Source: JANPCX01 sp966211815 (GTDB taxonomy: Bacteria > Pseudomonadota > Gammaproteobacteria > Burkholderiales > Burkholderiaceae_C). Taken from it: 64,000 nt of DNA. Below the pieces are notes generated by a model, which worked only from the letters and a program-made list of their open reading frames with translations, did not search any database and had not been told where the DNA came from. Below are positions 10,840 to 19,954 of this stretch, piece by piece. The DNA is taken from NCBI GenBank assembly GCA_966211815.1, contig CBIHOD010000017.1, positions 1 to 64,000 of the forward strand, given 5' to 3'. Each line of letters begins with the position of its first letter. Position 1 is the stretch's first letter. The position numbers and the translations under genes are program-made.

Positions 10840-11403
10840 TCAGCAGCCTTTTCTAATCATTGTGTTCAACGGCAAATGGCGAAGTGATTTTATTTTGACG
10901 TTATGACTGCTGGATTGAGCACAACGCCAAACAAAAAAGCACACCTTTAGGACGCGCCCATGCCTGGGTTGCATCTTGTCATGCAACTTTTGACTAATCA
11001 ATCGCACTTTTCAACAAATTCTGGTGACGTTTTGCGCAGTTTTCACCAAAGACTGAGCATTTTCTGGTCTTTTGTTTGGCGACGTGACTTTCAACAATGT
11101 GCCTTCGAATTCCATTTAGCGAAAAAGCGAGGGGTGTCGAATGACTGTTTTTGCGCCGGCCGGTGAGTCCGGTCACCCGCCGATCCAATTGCCTGAAGCC
11201 CCGGCTTCGGGGCAGGCGCACCGCGCGACGCCTGCGCCGCTCGCGATCGGCTGACTGCCCGCGCGACGTCTCGTCTGTTTTGCCAAGTCGACGGCTTGGC
11301 GGCGCCCGGGTCGCGGGCGCCGCAGGCGCTCATTCCCGTCCCCGGGCCGGGCGCAACGGGCCACCGCTCCCACTTCCCCCACTTCACCACCAAGGAGTTT
11401 CAA
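10840..11403. promoter_or_regulatory. Divergent control region with a perfect inverted repeat
   Basis: This 564-bp gene-free space separates the Lrp/AsnC gene from the transporter operon. Its first 300 bases are conspicuously AT-rich for this genome, with many T/A tracts as Lrp-type regulators prefer. It contains GTTGCAT (10968-10974) and ATGCAAC (10981-10987), a perfect 7-bp inverted repeat with a 6-base spacer. That is a plausible operator, 130-150 bases upstream of the asnC start. The right half (11150-11400) is GC-rich and ends in an AAGGAG ribosome-binding site. No convincing ORF was found. Confidence 0.5.
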
Positions 11404-12192
11404 ATGCGTCGTTCCCCCCGTGCGTTCCTGCGATGGCTCGCCGCTTTGTCGGTCGCCGCCGCGACTTTCGCCAGCCCTTTCGTCCATGCACGCCCGCTGG
11501 CGGACATCAAAAAACAGGGCAAGGTGGTCGTGGCCACCGAGGGCCAGTTCGCACCGTTCAACTTCTTCGAGGGCAGCAAGCTCACGGGCTTCGAAGTGGA
11601 ACTGATGGAGCGGGTGGCCGGGAAGATGGGCGTCGGCGTTGAATGGAAGACGCTGGGCTTCGACGCGCTGCTCACGGGCCTGAAGCAGGACCGCTGGGAC
11701 CTGGTCATCGCCTCGCACGGCGTCACCGAAGAACGCGCCAAGGCCGTCACCTTCGCCAACCCGCACTACTGCTCGGGCGGCGTGATCGTGGCCAAGGACG
11801 CCCGCCTGCGCACCGCGAAAGACCTGGCCGGCAAGACCGTGTCGGTGCAGACAGGCAGCTCTTACCTGGAGGCGGTGCAGAAGATCCCGAACCTGAAAGA
11901 GATGAAGAATTTCCCGCAGGATTCGGACGCGCGCACCGCCCTGTTCACCGACCGCGTGGACGCCTGGGTCACCGACCGTTTCGTCGCCGCGGAAGCGCTC
12001 AAGGCCAACCCCAACTCGGGCGCCCGTTCGCAGGGCATGCTCTTCGTCGAACGCATCGCGGCGGCGGTCGCCAAAGGCAACGCGACACTGAAGGCCGCCT
12101 ACGACAAAGCGCTGGGCGAAGTGATGGCCGACGGCAGCTACGACGCGCTGGCCAAGCGCTATTTCAACGAACTCGACGTCCGTTGCCCATGA
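11404..12192 (+). CDS. Polar amino-acid ABC transporter, periplasmic binding protein 1
   Basis: Periplasmic solute-binding protein (SBP_bac_3 family), 262 residues, for a polar amino acid. A cleavable signal peptide of about 29 residues (basic start, hydrophobic core, AHA-like end) precedes the mature start LADIKKQGKVVVATEGQFAPFNF. Typical ligand motifs follow: GFEVELMERVAGKMGVGVEWKT, LIASHGVTEERAK and the C-terminal DGSYDALAKRYF. The ATG at 11404 has AAGGAG 6 bases upstream. It overlaps the permease start by ATGA. It is clearly related to the second binding protein at 16472. Context suggests arginine, ornithine or citrulline as ligand; exact specificity is inference. Confidence 0.93.
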   Translation: MRRSPRAFLRWLAALSVAAATFASPFVHARPLADIKKQGKVVVATEGQFAPFNFFEGSKLTGFEVELMERVAGKMGVGVEWKTLGFDALLTGLKQDRWDLVIASHGVTEERAKAVTFANPHYCSGGVIVAKDARLRTAKDLAGKTVSVQTGSSYLEAVQKIPNLKEMKNFPQDSDARTALFTDRVDAWVTDRFVAAEALKANPNSGARSQGMLFVERIAAAVAKGNATLKAAYDKALGEVMADGSYDALAKRYFNELDVRCP

Positions 12193-12992
12193 GCGCCGAA
12201 ATGACCGCCCCCACCACCACCGCCTGGCCGCGACAGTGGACGGCCAGGCAGCGCGGCACCGCGGGCATCGTGGCGGCCGCGTGCGCCTTGCTGCTGCTGC
12301 TGTGGCTGGGGGCTTCGCTGCTGGCCCACGCGCCCGCGCCGATCGGCCCGAACGCACGGTCTTTCGCCGACGGCATGCGGGTGACGATGCAGCTGACGTT
12401 GGCGGCCGGCTTGAGCGGCGTGCTGCTCGGCGTGCTGGCCGCGCTGGCCAAACTCTCCAAGTCGCCGCCGCTGCGTTGGCTGGCCGGCGCATACGTCTGG
12501 ATCATGCGCGGCACGCCGCTGCTGGTGCAGATCCTGTTCATCTACTTCGCGCTGCCGTCGCTCCTGCCTTGGCTGCGGCTGAGCGATTTCGCCTCGGCCT
12601 GCATCGCGCTGTCGCTCAACGTCGGCGCCTACAACGCGGAGGCGATCCGAGCCGGCCTGCTCTCGGTGCCCAAAGGCCAGGCCGAAGCCGCGCACTCGCT
12701 GGGCCTGGGCGCCTGGCACACCCTGGTGGACATCACCTTCCCGCAGGCTTTCAAAGTGTCGCTACCGCCTTTGGTGAACAACCTCGTGGCTTTGCTGAAG
12801 GATTCCTCGCTGGCCTACGCGGTGGGGGTGGTGGAGTTGACCAACGTCGGCAACCGCGTGCAATCGGCCACGTTCGAGCCGGTGCCCATCCTGGTCACCA
12901 CCGCCGCGCTCTACCTGGCGATGACCACCCTGCTGACGCGGATCTCCGCCGGCGTCGAGCAACGGATGGACGTGGAAAGGAGGCAACCATGA
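12189..12992 (+). CDS. Polar amino-acid ABC transporter permease
   Basis: Inner-membrane permease of the HisM/GlnP type, 267 residues. An N-terminal helix (GIVAAACALLLLLWLGASLL), the MRVTMQLTLAAGLSGVLLGVLAAL segment, the RGTPLLVQILFIYFALP motif and the EAA loop (EAAHSLGLGAWHTLVDITFPQA) are visible. Only one permease gene occurs, so the transporter is probably a permease homodimer with the ATPase downstream. Its ATG overlaps the stop of the binding protein, and its own stop overlaps the ATPase start, indicating translational coupling. Confidence 0.95.
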   Translation: MSAEMTAPTTTAWPRQWTARQRGTAGIVAAACALLLLLWLGASLLAHAPAPIGPNARSFADGMRVTMQLTLAAGLSGVLLGVLAALAKLSKSPPLRWLAGAYVWIMRGTPLLVQILFIYFALPSLLPWLRLSDFASACIALSLNVGAYNAEAIRAGLLSVPKGQAEAAHSLGLGAWHTLVDITFPQAFKVSLPPLVNNLVALLKDSSLAYAVGVVELTNVGNRVQSATFEPVPILVTTAALYLAMTTLLTRISAGVEQRMDVERRQP

Positions 12993-13735
12993 ACGAAGCG
13001 CCCGCCCCGCTGATCCGCCTGCGCCAAGTCAACAAACGCTTCGGCGCGGCCCATGTGCTCAAGGACGTGAGCACCCATTTCAACGCCGGCGAAGTGGCGG
13101 TGATCGTCGGCTCCTCCGGTTCGGGAAAGAGCACGCTGCTGCGCACGCTGAACCGGCTGGAGAAGCACGACAGCGGGGACATCGTGATCGACGGCGCCAC
13201 GGTCGGCGACGATCCCGCCAGCCTGAGATCGCTGCGTGCCCAGGTCGGCATGGTGTTCCAGCAGTTCAACCTTTTCCCCCACCTCAGCGCGCTGGACAAC
13301 GTGGCCCTGGCGCCGCGCCGCGTGCGCGGCGTGTCCCGGGCCGAAGCGCGCGAGCAGGCCGTGGCCCTGCTCGACCGCGTGGGCCTGCGGGCGCACGCGC
13401 ACAAGCATCCCTTCGCGATGTCGGGCGGCCAGCAGCAGCGGGTGGCGATCGCCCGCGCCCTGGCGATGAAGCCGCGCGTCATGCTGTTCGACGAACCCAC
13501 CTCGGCCCTGGATCCGGAAATGGTCAAGGAAGTGCTCGACGTCATGCGCGGGATGGCCAGCTCGGGCATGACGATGCTGGTGGTCACCCACGAGATGGGC
13601 TTCGCGCGCGAGGTCGCCGACCGCGTCCTCTATTTCGATCACGGCAGCGTGCTGCAGGACAGCCCGCCGGAACGCTTCTTCTGCCAGCAAGACCATCCGC
13701 GCATCCGGGCTTTCCTCGGCCGCGCAGCGCACTGA
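12989..13735 (+). CDS. Polar amino-acid ABC transporter ATPase
   Basis: ATP-binding subunit of the GlnQ/HisP type, 248 residues. Walker A GSSGSGKST (about residues 40-48), Q-loop VFQQFNLFPHL, signature MSGGQQQRVAIARAL, Walker B VMLFDEPTSALDPE and the H-loop in VVTHEMGFAREVAD. A GGAGG sequence lies 6 bases before the ATG, which overlaps the permease stop. It energises import through the permease at 12189, and probably also serves the second binding protein at 16472, which has no membrane or ATPase partner of its own here. Confidence 0.96.
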   Translation: MNEAPAPLIRLRQVNKRFGAAHVLKDVSTHFNAGEVAVIVGSSGSGKSTLLRTLNRLEKHDSGDIVIDGATVGDDPASLRSLRAQVGMVFQQFNLFPHLSALDNVALAPRRVRGVSRAEAREQAVALLDRVGLRAHAHKHPFAMSGGQQQRVAIARALAMKPRVMLFDEPTSALDPEMVKEVLDVMRGMASSGMTMLVVTHEMGFAREVADRVLYFDHGSVLQDSPPERFFCQQDHPRIRAFLGRAAH

Positions 13736-14011
13736 CGGCGGCGCCGGTGACGCCATCGCCGCGCTTCACCGGCTCCGGCGGCGGGGTCCCGGGTTGATCA
13801 GCGTGTACCGGACCGTGGCGCCGGCGGCTGAAAGTTGAACCGCCGAGACGATGACCGGCGAATTTCGAAATGCTCGATGGGTTCTGGCACTTTGATCAAC
13901 CGACCAATCTAATTGAACAACTTTCTGCCTTTTCTTTGGCTCAAGCGCTGCGCAGAATTTCCCGACGACCAAGACCACCGACTTGATTGATTGATTCGCA
14001 AGGAGACTCCC

Positions 14012-15064
14012 ATGACACGCTTCGTCGATGTCCACGCCCTGAGCCGGCTAGTCGATGAACTGGGCCCCACCCAGTTCATCGACGAGTTGGCCCAGACCCT
14101 CAAAGCCGATTTCCTGCGCTGGAGCGCCTTCGACAAATGCGCCCGCGTGGCCAGCCATTCGCCCGGCGGGGTGATCGAGTTGATGCCGGTGTCCGACGCC
14201 CGGCGCTATGCCTTCAAGTATGTGAACGGCCACCCGGCCAACACCGCGCGCGGCATGTTCACCGTGATGGCCTTCGGCGTGCTGGCCGACGTCGACACCG
14301 GATACCCGCTGCTGCTGTCCGAGCTGACCCTGACCACCGCCTTCCGCACCGCGGCCACCTCCGCGCTGGCGGCCAAGGCGCTGGCCCGGCCCGGTTCGCG
14401 TTCGATGGCGCTGATCGGCAACGGCGCCCAGAGCGAGTTCCAGGCGCTGGCCTTCCACCACCTGCTGGGCATCGAAGAGCTGCGGGTGTTCGACGTGGAC
14501 GGCCTGGCCACCGAGAAGCTGATCCGCAACCTCGGCCCCTACCCGGGGCTGAAAGTGGTGCGCGCCGGTTCGGTCGAGAAAGCGGTGCGCGGCGCCGACA
14601 TCGTCACCACGGTGACCGCCGACAAGACCCGCGCCGCCATCCTCACGCCCGGCATGATCGAGCCGGGCATGCATGTCAACGGCGTCGGCGGCGACTGCCC
14701 CGGCAAGACGGAGCTGCACCCCGACGTGCTGCGCGCCGCCAAGGTCTTCGTCGAGTACGAACCGCAGACGCGCATCGAAGGCGACATCCAGCAGCTGCCC
14801 GCCGACTTCCCGGTGGTCGAGCTGTGGCGCGTGCTGGCGGGGCAGGAGCCGGGCCGGACGGCCGACGCCGAGGTGACCGTCTTCGATTCCGTGGGTTTCG
14901 CGCTGGAGGATTTCTCCGCGCTGCGTTACGTCTACCGCAAGGCTTGCGAAATGGGCATCGGGGTGGAAACCGACCTGATCCCGCCCACCGACGACCCGAA
15001 GGACCTGTTCCGCCACACCCGGCGCGGCGGCGGCGCCCGCTCCCTGCTGCGGCGGGTGGCCTGA
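14012..15064 (+). CDS. Ornithine cyclodeaminase
   Basis: NAD-dependent ornithine cyclodeaminase converting L-ornithine to L-proline plus ammonia. The 350 residues carry the family signature KYVNGHPANTARGMFTV (near residue 68), LLSELTLTTAFRTAATSALAAKALARP, the dinucleotide-binding ALIGNGAQSEFQALAF, and the GGDCPGKTEL segment. AAGGAG precedes the ATG. It lies 276 bases after the ABC transporter in the same direction and before ctlX and arginase, both ornithine producers, so it is the point where the cluster's nitrogen is channelled to proline. The mu-crystallin superfamily includes other dehydrogenases, but motif matches favour true cyclodeaminase. Confidence 0.93.
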   Translation: MTRFVDVHALSRLVDELGPTQFIDELAQTLKADFLRWSAFDKCARVASHSPGGVIELMPVSDARRYAFKYVNGHPANTARGMFTVMAFGVLADVDTGYPLLLSELTLTTAFRTAATSALAAKALARPGSRSMALIGNGAQSEFQALAFHHLLGIEELRVFDVDGLATEKLIRNLGPYPGLKVVRAGSVEKAVRGADIVTTVTADKTRAAILTPGMIEPGMHVNGVGGDCPGKTELHPDVLRAAKVFVEYEPQTRIEGDIQQLPADFPVVELWRVLAGQEPGRTADAEVTVFDSVGFALEDFSALRYVYRKACEMGIGVETDLIPPTDDPKDLFRHTRRGGGARSLLRRVA

Positions 15065-15203
15065 CGACGCCCCGGCGGCGCCCGCCCCCCACCCCGACGC
15101 ATCGGCCGGCCGCGCCCCGCGGCGGCTGGGTCGCGCCCGGCTGGAAAGCCCGGCGACCCGCGGCACACCGAACCAACCATCCACCGACAGGAGCCCTGCC
15201 CCC

Positions 15204-16208
15204 ATGACACCGCCTCCGACTCCGCCCGCATCCATCCAGGCCCCCGGCGCCGTCGTCATGGTCCGGCCGGCGCGGTTCCAGCCCAATCCGCAGACCTCGG
15301 CCGACAACGCTTTCCAGGGCGAGGACCGGGCGGCGCGCGGGCCGGACGAGCTGGCCTGGGCCGCGCGACTCGAATTCATCCAGGCGGCCGAGTCGCTGCG
15401 CCGGGAAGGCGTGCGCGTTCACCTTTTCGACGAACTGCCGGAGCGCGGCACGCCCGACGCGGTCTTCCCCAACAACTGGTTCTCGACCCACGCCGACGGC
15501 CGCGTCGTCCTGTACCCGATGTGCGCCGCCAACCGCCGCCGGGAGCGGCGGGACGACGTGGTCGACAGGCTGCGCCGCGACTACGCGGTCAGCGAAGTGG
15601 TGGACTTGTCTTTCCTGGAACGCGACGGCGTCTTCCTGGAAGGCACCGGCGCCATGGTGCTGGACCACGACCACCGCGTCGCCTACATGGCGCGTTCCGG
15701 CCGCGCCGACGAGCGGGCCCTGGCGCTGTTCTGCGGACGCATGGGCTACGAGCCGGTGGCGTTCGACGCCCGCGACCGCGACGGCCGCGCGGTCTACCAC
15801 ACCAACGTGATGATGTCGCTGGCCAGCGAATTCGCGCTCGTCGGGCTCGAACTGGTCCCGGACGCCGCGCGACGGCGCCTGCAAGCGCGACTGGCCGCCT
15901 CCGGGCGCGAGGTGGTGGCGCTGACGGCCGCGCAAATCGGCGAGTTCGCGGGCAACGCGCTGGAGCTGTCCACCCCCGGCGGGCGGGTGCTGGCGATGTC
16001 GGCGCGCGCCGCGGCCAGCCTGCGGCCCGACCAGCGGCAGCGGATCGAACGCTCCGCGCGCATCGTCGGGCTGCCGGTGCCGACGATCGAGCTGGCCGGC
16101 GGGTCGGTGCGCTGCATGCTCGCGGGCATCCACCTGGCACCCCGGCCATCCGCCGAGACACGGGAAGGAAGCGACGCGCAGGCCGGCGTCGGCCGGCAGG
16201 CGGCCTGA
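15204..16208 (+). CDS. ctlX: Citrulline hydrolase CtlX-type (amidinotransferase fold)
   Basis: Member of the guanidino-group-modifying (arginine deiminase/amidinotransferase) superfamily, 334 residues. It closely resembles CtlX, which hydrolyses citrulline to ornithine, carbon dioxide and ammonia. Evidence: VVMVRPARFQPNPQTSADNAFQ near the start, DAVFPNNWFSTHADGRVVLYPM, LEGTGAMVLDHDHRVAYMA, the catalytic histidine in VYHTNVMMSLAS and the nucleophilic cysteine in GGSVRCMLAGIHL. The N-terminal ten residues and C-terminal 25 residues are low-complexity. Neighbouring ornithine cyclodeaminase and arginase support this role; dimethylargininase activity would be the alternative. Confidence 0.85.
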   Translation: MTPPPTPPASIQAPGAVVMVRPARFQPNPQTSADNAFQGEDRAARGPDELAWAARLEFIQAAESLRREGVRVHLFDELPERGTPDAVFPNNWFSTHADGRVVLYPMCAANRRRERRDDVVDRLRRDYAVSEVVDLSFLERDGVFLEGTGAMVLDHDHRVAYMARSGRADERALALFCGRMGYEPVAFDARDRDGRAVYHTNVMMSLASEFALVGLELVPDAARRRLQARLAASGREVVALTAAQIGEFAGNALELSTPGGRVLAMSARAAASLRPDQRQRIERSARIVGLPVPTIELAGGSVRCMLAGIHLAPRPSAETREGSDAQAGVGRQAA

Positions 16209-16471
16209 CCGCCCCGTGCCGCAGCCATCGTTTTCCCGCACTGCACGGATGCCCCGGCCGGCCGATATAGCCAGAACGGCGCCGGCAGGCCCTCGCTTGA
16301 CCCTTCTCGTCCAGAGGAAATGCCGGGCGCGCCCTTTCCGGACGGACCATCCTGTTTTAGAACCTCCGGAACGGGCCGCAGGCCGCTTCACGCTGCCCGG
16401 ACTTGTCGTCGTTGTTTCCGTCCTGGGCTGGTCGCCGCGCGCCGCGCGGTCTCAAACGAGGGAGAACCCAG

Positions 16472-17284
16472 ATGCAACACGTCTTTCGCCGGCTGTCGCG
16501 CTTCGGCCTGGTGCTGGCATTCGTCGCGGCCTTCACCGCCGCCCACGCCCGTGAATGGGCCGAGATCAAGCGGCAAGGCAAGATCGTCGTCGCGACGGAG
16601 GGCAATTTCGACCCTTTCAACTACGTGCGGGCCGGCAAGCTCAGCGGCTTCGAGGTCGAACTGATGGAATTGATCGCCAAGAAGATGGGCGTGGCCGTCG
16701 AATGGAAGACCGCCGAGTTCGACACGCTGCTGCCGGGGCTGCCGAAGAACTGGGACCTGGTCATCGCATCCCACGGCATCACCGACGAGCGCGCCAAGCT
16801 CGTCTCCTTCACCGACAGCCACTATTGCTCCGGCGCGGTCGTGGTCAGCAAGAACGCCCTGCTGCGCTTCCCGAAGAACCTGGAAGGCAAGAGCGTGGCG
16901 GTGCAGGGCGCGACGTCTTACGAAGAGAACGTCAGGAAGATGCCCGGCATCAAAGAAGTGCGGTCTTTCGCCAAGGACGACGATGCCCGCAACGACATGC
17001 TGGCCGACCGGGTGGACTTCTGGCTCACCGACCGCTTCTCGGCGGCGACGGTGCTGCGCGGGCTGCCCAACAGCGGCGCGCGCTCGCTGCAGCTGCTCTT
17101 CCCGGAAGTCATCGCCGCCGCGGTGGCCAAGGGCAACGAGCCGCTGCGGGCGGAATACAACAAGGGCCTGGCCGCCGTGGTCGCCGACGGCAGCTACGCC
17201 AAACTGGTCCAGCGCTACTTCATCGACATGGACATCCAATGCCCGAAAGCGGCCGCGACCACGGCGGCGGCCGGCAACAAATAG
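16472..17284 (+). CDS. Polar amino-acid ABC transporter, periplasmic binding protein 2
   Basis: Second SBP_bac_3 protein in the cluster, 270 residues, paralogous to the product at 11404 along its whole length. Shared blocks include the IKxQGKxVVATEG entry, FEVELME, MGVxVEWKT, WDLVIASHG, the YCSG pair and DGSYxxLxxRYF. The signal peptide ends AFTAAHA. The C-terminal 14 residues are an alanine/threonine-rich tail absent from paralogue 1. GAGGGAG precedes the ATG. With no permease or ATPase of its own, it probably docks on the transporter at 12189-13735 and widens its substrate range, for instance arginine versus citrulline or ornithine. Confidence 0.9.
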   Translation: MQHVFRRLSRFGLVLAFVAAFTAAHAREWAEIKRQGKIVVATEGNFDPFNYVRAGKLSGFEVELMELIAKKMGVAVEWKTAEFDTLLPGLPKNWDLVIASHGITDERAKLVSFTDSHYCSGAVVVSKNALLRFPKNLEGKSVAVQGATSYEENVRKMPGIKEVRSFAKDDDARNDMLADRVDFWLTDRFSAATVLRGLPNSGARSLQLLFPEVIAAAVAKGNEPLRAEYNKGLAAVVADGSYAKLVQRYFIDMDIQCPKAAATTAAAGNK

Positions 17285-17306
17285 TTCCTTCCACCCAGAG
17301 ACCACG

Positions 17307-18251
17307 ATGCTCAACGACACCACCCCCTCGACCCGGCGGATCAGCCTGATCGGCGTCCCCACCGACATCGGCGCCGGAAGCCGCGGCGCCAGCATGGGCC
17401 CGGAGGCCCTGCGGGTGGCGGGCATCGAATCGGTGCTGCGCGGCCACGGGCTGGAGGTGGTCGACCGCGGCAACCTGAGCGGCCCGCCCAACCCGTGGCA
17501 ACCGGCGGTCGACGGCTACCGCCACCTGCCCGAGGTGGTGGCCTGGAACCGCACGCTTCACGACGCCGTGCACGCCGAGATGTCGCTCGGCCGCATGCCC
17601 ATCGTGATGGGCGGGGACCACTGCCTGGGCATCGGCTCGATCAGCGCGGTGGCCCGGCACTGCCGCGACACCGGCAAGAAACTGCGCGTGCTGTGGCTGG
17701 ACGCCCACGCCGACTTCAACACCAACGTGCTCACCCCCAGCGGCAACACCCACGGCATGCCGGTGGCCTGCCTGTGCGGGCATGGGCCGAAGGAATTGAC
17801 GGAGATCGGCGGCCAAGTGCCGGCCATCAGCCCGAAATGGGTGCGCCAGATCGGCATCCGCAGCGTCGACGCGCCGGAGAAGCGCTTCGTGCACGAGATG
17901 GACCTGGAAGTGTTCGACATGCGTTTCATCGACGAGATGGGCATGCGCCACACCATGGAGCTGGCCCTGGCCACGCTGGACGCCAACACCCACCTGCACG
18001 TGAGCTTCGACGTCGACTTCCTCGACCCGCCGATCGCCCCCGGCGTCGGCACCACGGTGCTCGGCGGCCCCACCTACCGCGAGGCCCAGCTGTGCATGGA
18101 GATGATCGCCGACACGGGCCGCCTCGGCTCGCTCGACGTCATGGAACTCAACCCCGCGCTGGACGTGCGCAACCAGACCGCCGAGGTGGCGCTGGACCTG
18201 ATCGAGAGCCTTTTCGGCAAAAGCACGCTGATGCGCAAGGGCCGGCACTGA
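17307..18251 (+). CDS. rocF: Arginase
   Basis: Manganese ureohydrolase splitting L-arginine into ornithine and urea, 314 residues. Metal-ligand motifs are intact: GGDHCLGIGS, WLDAHADFNT, and SFDVDFLDPPIAPGVGT. NTHGMPVACL and the C-terminal ELNPALDVRNQTAEVALDLIESLFG complete the arginase family signature. It begins MLNDTTPSTRRISLIGVPTD, 22 bases after binding protein 2, so the two are likely co-transcribed. Agmatinase is less likely given the arginase-type NTHGMP substrate loop. No urease is in the window to use the urea. Confidence 0.94.
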   Translation: MLNDTTPSTRRISLIGVPTDIGAGSRGASMGPEALRVAGIESVLRGHGLEVVDRGNLSGPPNPWQPAVDGYRHLPEVVAWNRTLHDAVHAEMSLGRMPIVMGGDHCLGIGSISAVARHCRDTGKKLRVLWLDAHADFNTNVLTPSGNTHGMPVACLCGHGPKELTEIGGQVPAISPKWVRQIGIRSVDAPEKRFVHEMDLEVFDMRFIDEMGMRHTMELALATLDANTHLHVSFDVDFLDPPIAPGVGTTVLGGPTYREAQLCMEMIADTGRLGSLDVMELNPALDVRNQTAEVALDLIESLFGKSTLMRKGRH

Positions 18252-18274
18252 GTCCGCCCGGGGGCGGGCGGCCG

Positions 18275-18709
18275 TCAACGCCTCTTGGGGCCGGTCCACC
18301 GCACTTCGTAGCGCACGCTTTTCTCGTCGTCGACGAACTGCAGGCCTTCGGAAGCCCAGCGGTAGTCGGCGACGAATTCGTCGATCTGCATCGGGCCGTG
18401 CATCAGCACCACGTCGGCCTGGCTGCTGCGCAACCTCAGCCGGTAGGCGATGTCGCTGACCTGCACGCGCAACCGGTTGCCACGTAGCTCGACCTCGGCG
18501 GGGCCGCATTGCGCGGCGCCGTCGCCGGTCCGCACGCAAAGCTCGCCGGCGTAGCGGCCGGCGGCGGGGGCGGCGGCGGGCCCTTCGGACGCGGTGGCCG
18601 GCGCCCTGGCCTGCGCCGCAGCGGCCCACGCCAGGACGCCCACGGCCAGCCAACGCGCCGGCAGCCCCGCTGCCGCCCGGCCGCCGCGGCACTCGGCGGC
18701 GGCGTTCAT
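18275..18709 (-). CDS. Small exported protein of unknown function
   Basis: 144 residues beginning MNAAAECRGGRAAAGLPARW with a hydrophobic stretch (LAVGVLAWAAAAQA) that reads as a signal peptide ending near residue 36, then an alanine/proline-rich linker. The mature part (about residues 55-144) has two cysteines close together (ELCVRTGDGAAQCGPAEVEL), which may form a disulphide, followed by alternating beta-like segments (RLRVQVSDIAYRLRL, DVVLMHGPMQIDEFVADYRW, KSVRYEVRWTG). I do not recognise the family. Its ATG overlaps the stop of the upstream GST gene (ATGA), so they are translationally coupled. Confidence 0.7.
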   Translation of the reverse strand: MNAAAECRGGRAAAGLPARWLAVGVLAWAAAAQARAPATASEGPAAAPAAGRYAGELCVRTGDGAAQCGPAEVELRGNRLRVQVSDIAYRLRLRSSQADVVLMHGPMQIDEFVADYRWASEGLQFVDDEKSVRYEVRWTGPKRR

Positions 18710-19314
18710 TTCGCCAACCCCTGGGCCTTCAAAGCGGCCTGCACCGCGGGCCGGGCCTCCACGCGCGCCATGAAGGACCGCAGGTGCGCCAGGCCGGAGA
18801 CCTCCACGCCGGTCGCCCCGGCCCAGCGCGTCACGGTGTACAGGTAGGCGTCGGCGACGGTGAAGGTGTCGCCCATCAGGTATTGCCTGCCCTCCAGCTG
18901 CGCGTCCACCCACTGGAAACGGCCCTTCAGCCGCTCGCGGCCCTGGGCCTTGGCCTCTTCCGGCGTGGCCGGGTTGAACAGGGGCGAGAAGCCCTTGTGC
19001 AACTCGCTGGTGATGAAGTTGAGCCACTCCTGCAGGCGGTAGCGCGGCCAGGTGCCGTTGGCCGGCGCCAGCTGGCTGGCGGGCGCCAGGTCGGCGATGT
19101 ACTGGACGATGGCCGGCCCTTCGGTGAGGCGCTCGCCGTTGTCCAGCTCCAGCACCGGCACCGAACCTTTCGGGTTGACGGCGTAGAAATCGCCGCCGTC
19201 GGCCAGCTTGTGGGTCTTGACGTTGACTTGCACCGCCTCGAACGGCAGGCCCGCCTCGTGCAGGGCGATGTGGGGCGACAGGGCGCAGGTGCCGGGACCG
19301 AAATAAAGCTTCAT
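18706..19314 (-). CDS. gstA: Glutathione S-transferase, beta class
   Basis: Cytosolic glutathione transferase, 202 residues. The N-terminal thioredoxin-like domain begins MKLYFGPGTCALSPHIALHEAGLPFE, with the beta-class active-site cysteine (Cys10) and the KGSVPVLELDNGERLTEGPAIVQYIAD glutathione-binding block. The C-terminal helical domain includes GDTFTVADAYLYTVTRWA. Length matches GstA proteins. It is followed by an overlapping small exported protein of unknown role. Divergence from other GST subfamilies leaves the electrophilic substrate open. Confidence 0.93.
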   Translation of the reverse strand: MKLYFGPGTCALSPHIALHEAGLPFEAVQVNVKTHKLADGGDFYAVNPKGSVPVLELDNGERLTEGPAIVQYIADLAPASQLAPANGTWPRYRLQEWLNFITSELHKGFSPLFNPATPEEAKAQGRERLKGRFQWVDAQLEGRQYLMGDTFTVADAYLYTVTRWAGATGVEVSGLAHLRSFMARVEARPAVQAALKAQGLAK

Positions 19315-19480
19315 GGTGACTCCTTGGTGGTGAGGTCGAAGTGCAGGCGTCGAACCTTACATCCGCCGGCAAAACCCTGCTGACGCCCCGCGCGACCGGA
19401 CCCCCTGCGCCCAGCCAGGGCCCGGGTGGGTGTGGGTTTGGGTGTGCTGCAGGGTGGGGCCGCCGGGGCCCGCCGCGACA

Positions 19481-19954
19481 TCACCGGGCCTTCTCGCCTA
19501 GCGCGAGGTCGATTTCCCGGGCCGCGTTGTCGTATTGCCGGGTGTTCACTTCCACGATCTTGGCGGCGAGCGCCTTCACTTGCAGGGCGGCCTCGCACTT
19601 GGACAGCCGCGGGCTGGGCCCCGAGCTGGCCATGACGGCGTTCGCCAACGAGGTCACATGCGGCTTTTTCTCTTCCTCGAAGGCCCGATAGGCGGGTGAT
19701 GCCAGCACGCTGCGCAGCAATTCGGACCGCCGTTCCTTGGGCCATCCGAGGGCTTTCGCCTTGGCTTGGATCCGCGCCTCCAGCCGTTTCATGCGGATGC
19801 CCGAATCTTTGCCGACGGAGTCAAGCGCGGCATCGATCTGCGACGTTGCCGCGCCGATGCTCTCTTGCGACGTGCAGGCCGACGCCTGGGCTTGCGCCCC
19901 GAGGGGCAGTGCCACGGCGGCCGCCAGGCAGGTGATGAAGCGGGATGGGTTCAT
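19481..19954 (-). CDS. Exported alpha-helical protein of unknown function
   Basis: 157 residues with a clear signal peptide (MNPSRFITCLAAAVALPLGAQAQA, cleavage probably after AQA). The mature part is almost all alpha-helical and charged: SQIDAALDSVGKDSGIRMKRLEARIQ, KERRSELLRSVLASPAYRAFEEEKK and a C-terminal YDNAAREIDLALGEKA helix. Two cysteines occur (just after cleavage and in RLSKCEAAL). The start at 19954 has GAGG upstream; a longer frame exists but lacks such support. No family recognised. Divergent from the glutaredoxin-like gene at 20161. Confidence 0.75.
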   Translation of the reverse strand: MNPSRFITCLAAAVALPLGAQAQASACTSQESIGAATSQIDAALDSVGKDSGIRMKRLEARIQAKAKALGWPKERRSELLRSVLASPAYRAFEEEKKPHVTSLANAVMASSGPSPRLSKCEAALQVKALAAKIVEVNTRQYDNAAREIDLALGEKAR

